Shown piece by piece: positions 62,621 through 64,000 of a stretch of DNA of 64,000 bases (positions are counted from its first letter, which is position 1; each line of letters begins with the position of its first letter). The stretch spans positions 8,648,578 to 8,712,577 of the forward strand of contig NZ_GG657754.1 of NCBI RefSeq assembly GCF_000158915.1, in the 5' to 3' direction. A program made the translations under genes and the position numbers. Below the pieces are notes generated by a model. The model searched no databases and was not told the origin of the DNA. It saw only the letters and a program-made list of their open reading frames with translations. The stretch comes from Streptomyces himastatinicus ATCC 53653 (GTDB lineage: Bacteria > Actinomycetota > Actinomycetes > Streptomycetales > Streptomycetaceae).

Positions 62621-63241
62621 ATGATCATGCGCATAGCCGTACTCGGAGCGTCAGGGCGGACCGGCGGCGCGCTCGTCGATAAAGCGCTGGAACGGGGACA
62701 CGAGGTCGTGGCCCTGGTTCGCACGCCGGCCAAGGTCACCGTGCCCGCGTCGCGGCAGGTCGAGGTCCGGAAGGCGGATGTCACCGACCCGCAGAGCTTC
62801 CCCGACCTGACCGACGTCGACGTGACCGTCTCTGCCATCGGTATCGGTAAGGGTGACGGCCCGGGCGCACTGGTCGCCGGGGCCAGGGTGCTCGCGGCGG
62901 CGAACGTTCGCGCGACGGTATGGCTCGGCGCACTGGGCTCGGGCGTGTCGAGTCGATCGGGTGGGCTGATCTATGCGGGGGTGATGCGGATGTTCGTCGG
63001 CTCGGAGCTGGCCGAGAAGGCCGAGGCCGACCGGATCGCCCTGGATGCCGGCGCTACGGTGTTCCACGCCCCGGACGTCACCGATGGCCCTCTCAGCCCT
63101 ACCCGCCACATCGTGCCACTGGCGGACCTGCGGCGTCCGCTGCTGCCGCCCCGAATCTCCCGGGTCACGCTGGCCTCCTTGTTGCTGGACGAGGCGGAGA
63201 CGGGCCGGCACGGTACCGGAATCGTCGTACCCCTGAGTTAG
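62621..63241 (+). CDS. NAD(P)-binding atypical SDR (NmrA/epimerase-like)
   Basis: A protein of about 206 residues with the atypical SDR cofactor motif VLGASGRTGGALV, VRKADVTDPQSFPDLTDVDV and SAIGIGKG. It has no YxxxK catalytic pair, as in NmrA and SDR_a5 proteins that sense redox state or reduce flavins and quinones. AGAGG precedes the ATG at 62621; ATG at 62627 is possible. It is probably repressed by the divergent TetR protein. Confidence 0.85.
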   Translation: MIMRIAVLGASGRTGGALVDKALERGHEVVALVRTPAKVTVPASRQVEVRKADVTDPQSFPDLTDVDVTVSAIGIGKGDGPGALVAGARVLAAANVRATVWLGALGSGVSSRSGGLIYAGVMRMFVGSELAEKAEADRIALDAGATVFHAPDVTDGPLSPTRHIVPLADLRRPLLPPRISRVTLASLLLDEAETGRHGTGIVVPLS

Positions 63242-63259
63242 TCATCGGTTGACGCGACA

Positions 63260-63280
63260 GCCCCCGTTGTCCACGGGGGC
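63260..63280 (+). terminator. hairpin after the NAD(P)-binding gene
   Basis: A perfect 8-bp stem GCCCCCGT/ACGGGGGC with a five-base loop starts 19 bases after the stop codon. Confidence 0.65.
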
Positions 63281-63473
63281 GGGAGCGAACCACCATCGGC
63301 AACCGCGATCGCGGTTGTGCGGACGGCCGTGCCCGGCACCGACGCGTGACAGGGGGCTGCCCCTCGTCGGGCACGCCGAGGTCAACGAGCACCGGCCGTC
63401 GCGGTACCCCGAACAAAATCGCCTGGGCGAATCAGGCATCGCCTGGTGCGAGTAACTGCACCGGAAGGTCATC

Positions 63474-64000
63474 ATGAGCAACTTCTCAGCAAAAATCGGA
63501 CTCGTGACGGGTGCTGGAAGCGGAATCGGCCGCGCGACGGCGATCGAGCTGGCCCGGCAGGGCGCCACCGTCACCGTCACCGACATCAACGAGGCCACAG
63601 CCGTCGAGACAACCGAAATGATCAGGAAGGACGGCGGAGAGGCACTGGCACTCAGCGTCGACATCGCCGACGAGGACGCGGTACGGACGGCCGTCGAACG
63701 CACGGTCGAGACGTACGGCGGCCTCGACTTCGCCGTGAACAACGCCGGCCTGGACTCACACCACCGGCAGCTCGACCAGATGCCCCTGGAGGAGTTCGAG
63801 CGCGTGACCCACGTCAACCTGGGCGGGACCTTCCTCTGCATGAAGTACGAGCTACCCGCTCTGCAGAGCCGCGGCGGCGGCGCGATCGTCAACGTCGCCT
63901 CCAACGGCGGCCTGTACGCAATCCCGACCGCCCCCGCCTACGTGGCAGCCAAGCACGGCATCGTCGGGCTCACCAAGGTCGCCGCCGTGGACTACGCGCC
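63474..64000 (+). CDS. short-chain dehydrogenase/reductase, cut by the window end
   Basis: The first 175 residues of a classical SDR, from an ATG with GGAAGG upstream: TGAGSGIGR cofactor loop, NNAGLDSHH, NVASNGG with the catalytic Ser and APAYVAAKHG (YxxxK). The C-terminus lies beyond base 64000. FabG-like in style; substrate unknown. The 190 bases before it contain no recognisable gene. Confidence 0.92.
   Translation, partial: MSNFSAKIGLVTGAGSGIGRATAIELARQGATVTVTDINEATAVETTEMIRKDGGEALALSVDIADEDAVRTAVERTVETYGGLDFAVNNAGLDSHHRQLDQMPLEEFERVTHVNLGGTFLCMKYELPALQSRGGGAIVNVASNGGLYAIPTAPAYVAAKHGIVGLTKVAAVDYA

Noticed and set aside
1..64000. CRISPR arrays, tRNA or rRNA genes, integrase attachment sites
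   Set aside because: No regularly spaced repeats, cloverleaf-like sequences or rRNA stretches were found on reading. Sites needing a database search cannot be excluded.

Overview
The window is high-GC DNA with actinomycete codon use, GTG/TTG starts, trans-AT polyketide genes, tandem cytochromes P450 and many regulator families typical of Streptomyces. I infer a Streptomyces or close relative. Frequent broken genes and transposase fragments between 25 and 52 kb suggest an accessory region, such as a chromosome arm or an integrated or plasmid-derived segment. No rRNA, tRNA or CRISPR array was seen.

1-19.7 kb is the right end of a trans-AT PKS/NRPS cluster. The giant hybrid protein is open at its 5' end and reads ...MT-ACP | C-A(Gly)-PCP | KS-DH-KR-ACP | KS-KR-ACP | KS. 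The last KS has lost the first active-site histidine. An AT-AT-ER gene follows with a 4-base overlap, then two P450 genes. No thioesterase is present, so the rest of the pathway lies left of the window.

20-25.6 kb holds two small secreted or membrane proteins, then a divergent cysteine-synthase-like PLP enzyme, an MFS transporter and a full-length SerA, ending in a strong hairpin. 25.6-33.4 kb is a decaying island: a broken AraC regulator, a frameshifted M23 peptidase, a nickel permease remnant, three exported proteins of metal-stress type (F510_1955-like, DUF305, DUF6153), a BlaI/M56 pair, and the stub of a second such pair. IS fragments follow.

33.5-45.2 kb mixes ordinary genes (RarA-type ATPase, tandem MmcQ/YjbR proteins, AraC and XRE regulators, esterase, quinone oxidoreductase, DJ-1 protein, aldehyde dehydrogenase) with relics: a UvrA-like gene, an SDR tail, and an SDR whose catalytic segment is deleted in frame. 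45.2-51.9 kb contains Tn3, IS701, integrase-type and IS110 fragments around TetR/hydrolase and SDR/TetR pairs.

52-61.5 kb is a coherent catabolic operon under a divergent GntR regulator: FAH-family hydrolase, extradiol dioxygenase, aromatic-acid MFS importer, FAD hydroxylase, SMP-30 lactonase, acetoacetyl-CoA synthetase and a dihydroxybenzoate-decarboxylase-type amidohydrolase. Together these fit a complete route from an orsellinate-like acid through orcinol to pyruvate and acetoacetyl-CoA. This is inference and the best candidate for a little-described system here. The window closes with a divergent TetR/NAD(P)-binding pair that has repeated operators, and a truncated SDR.
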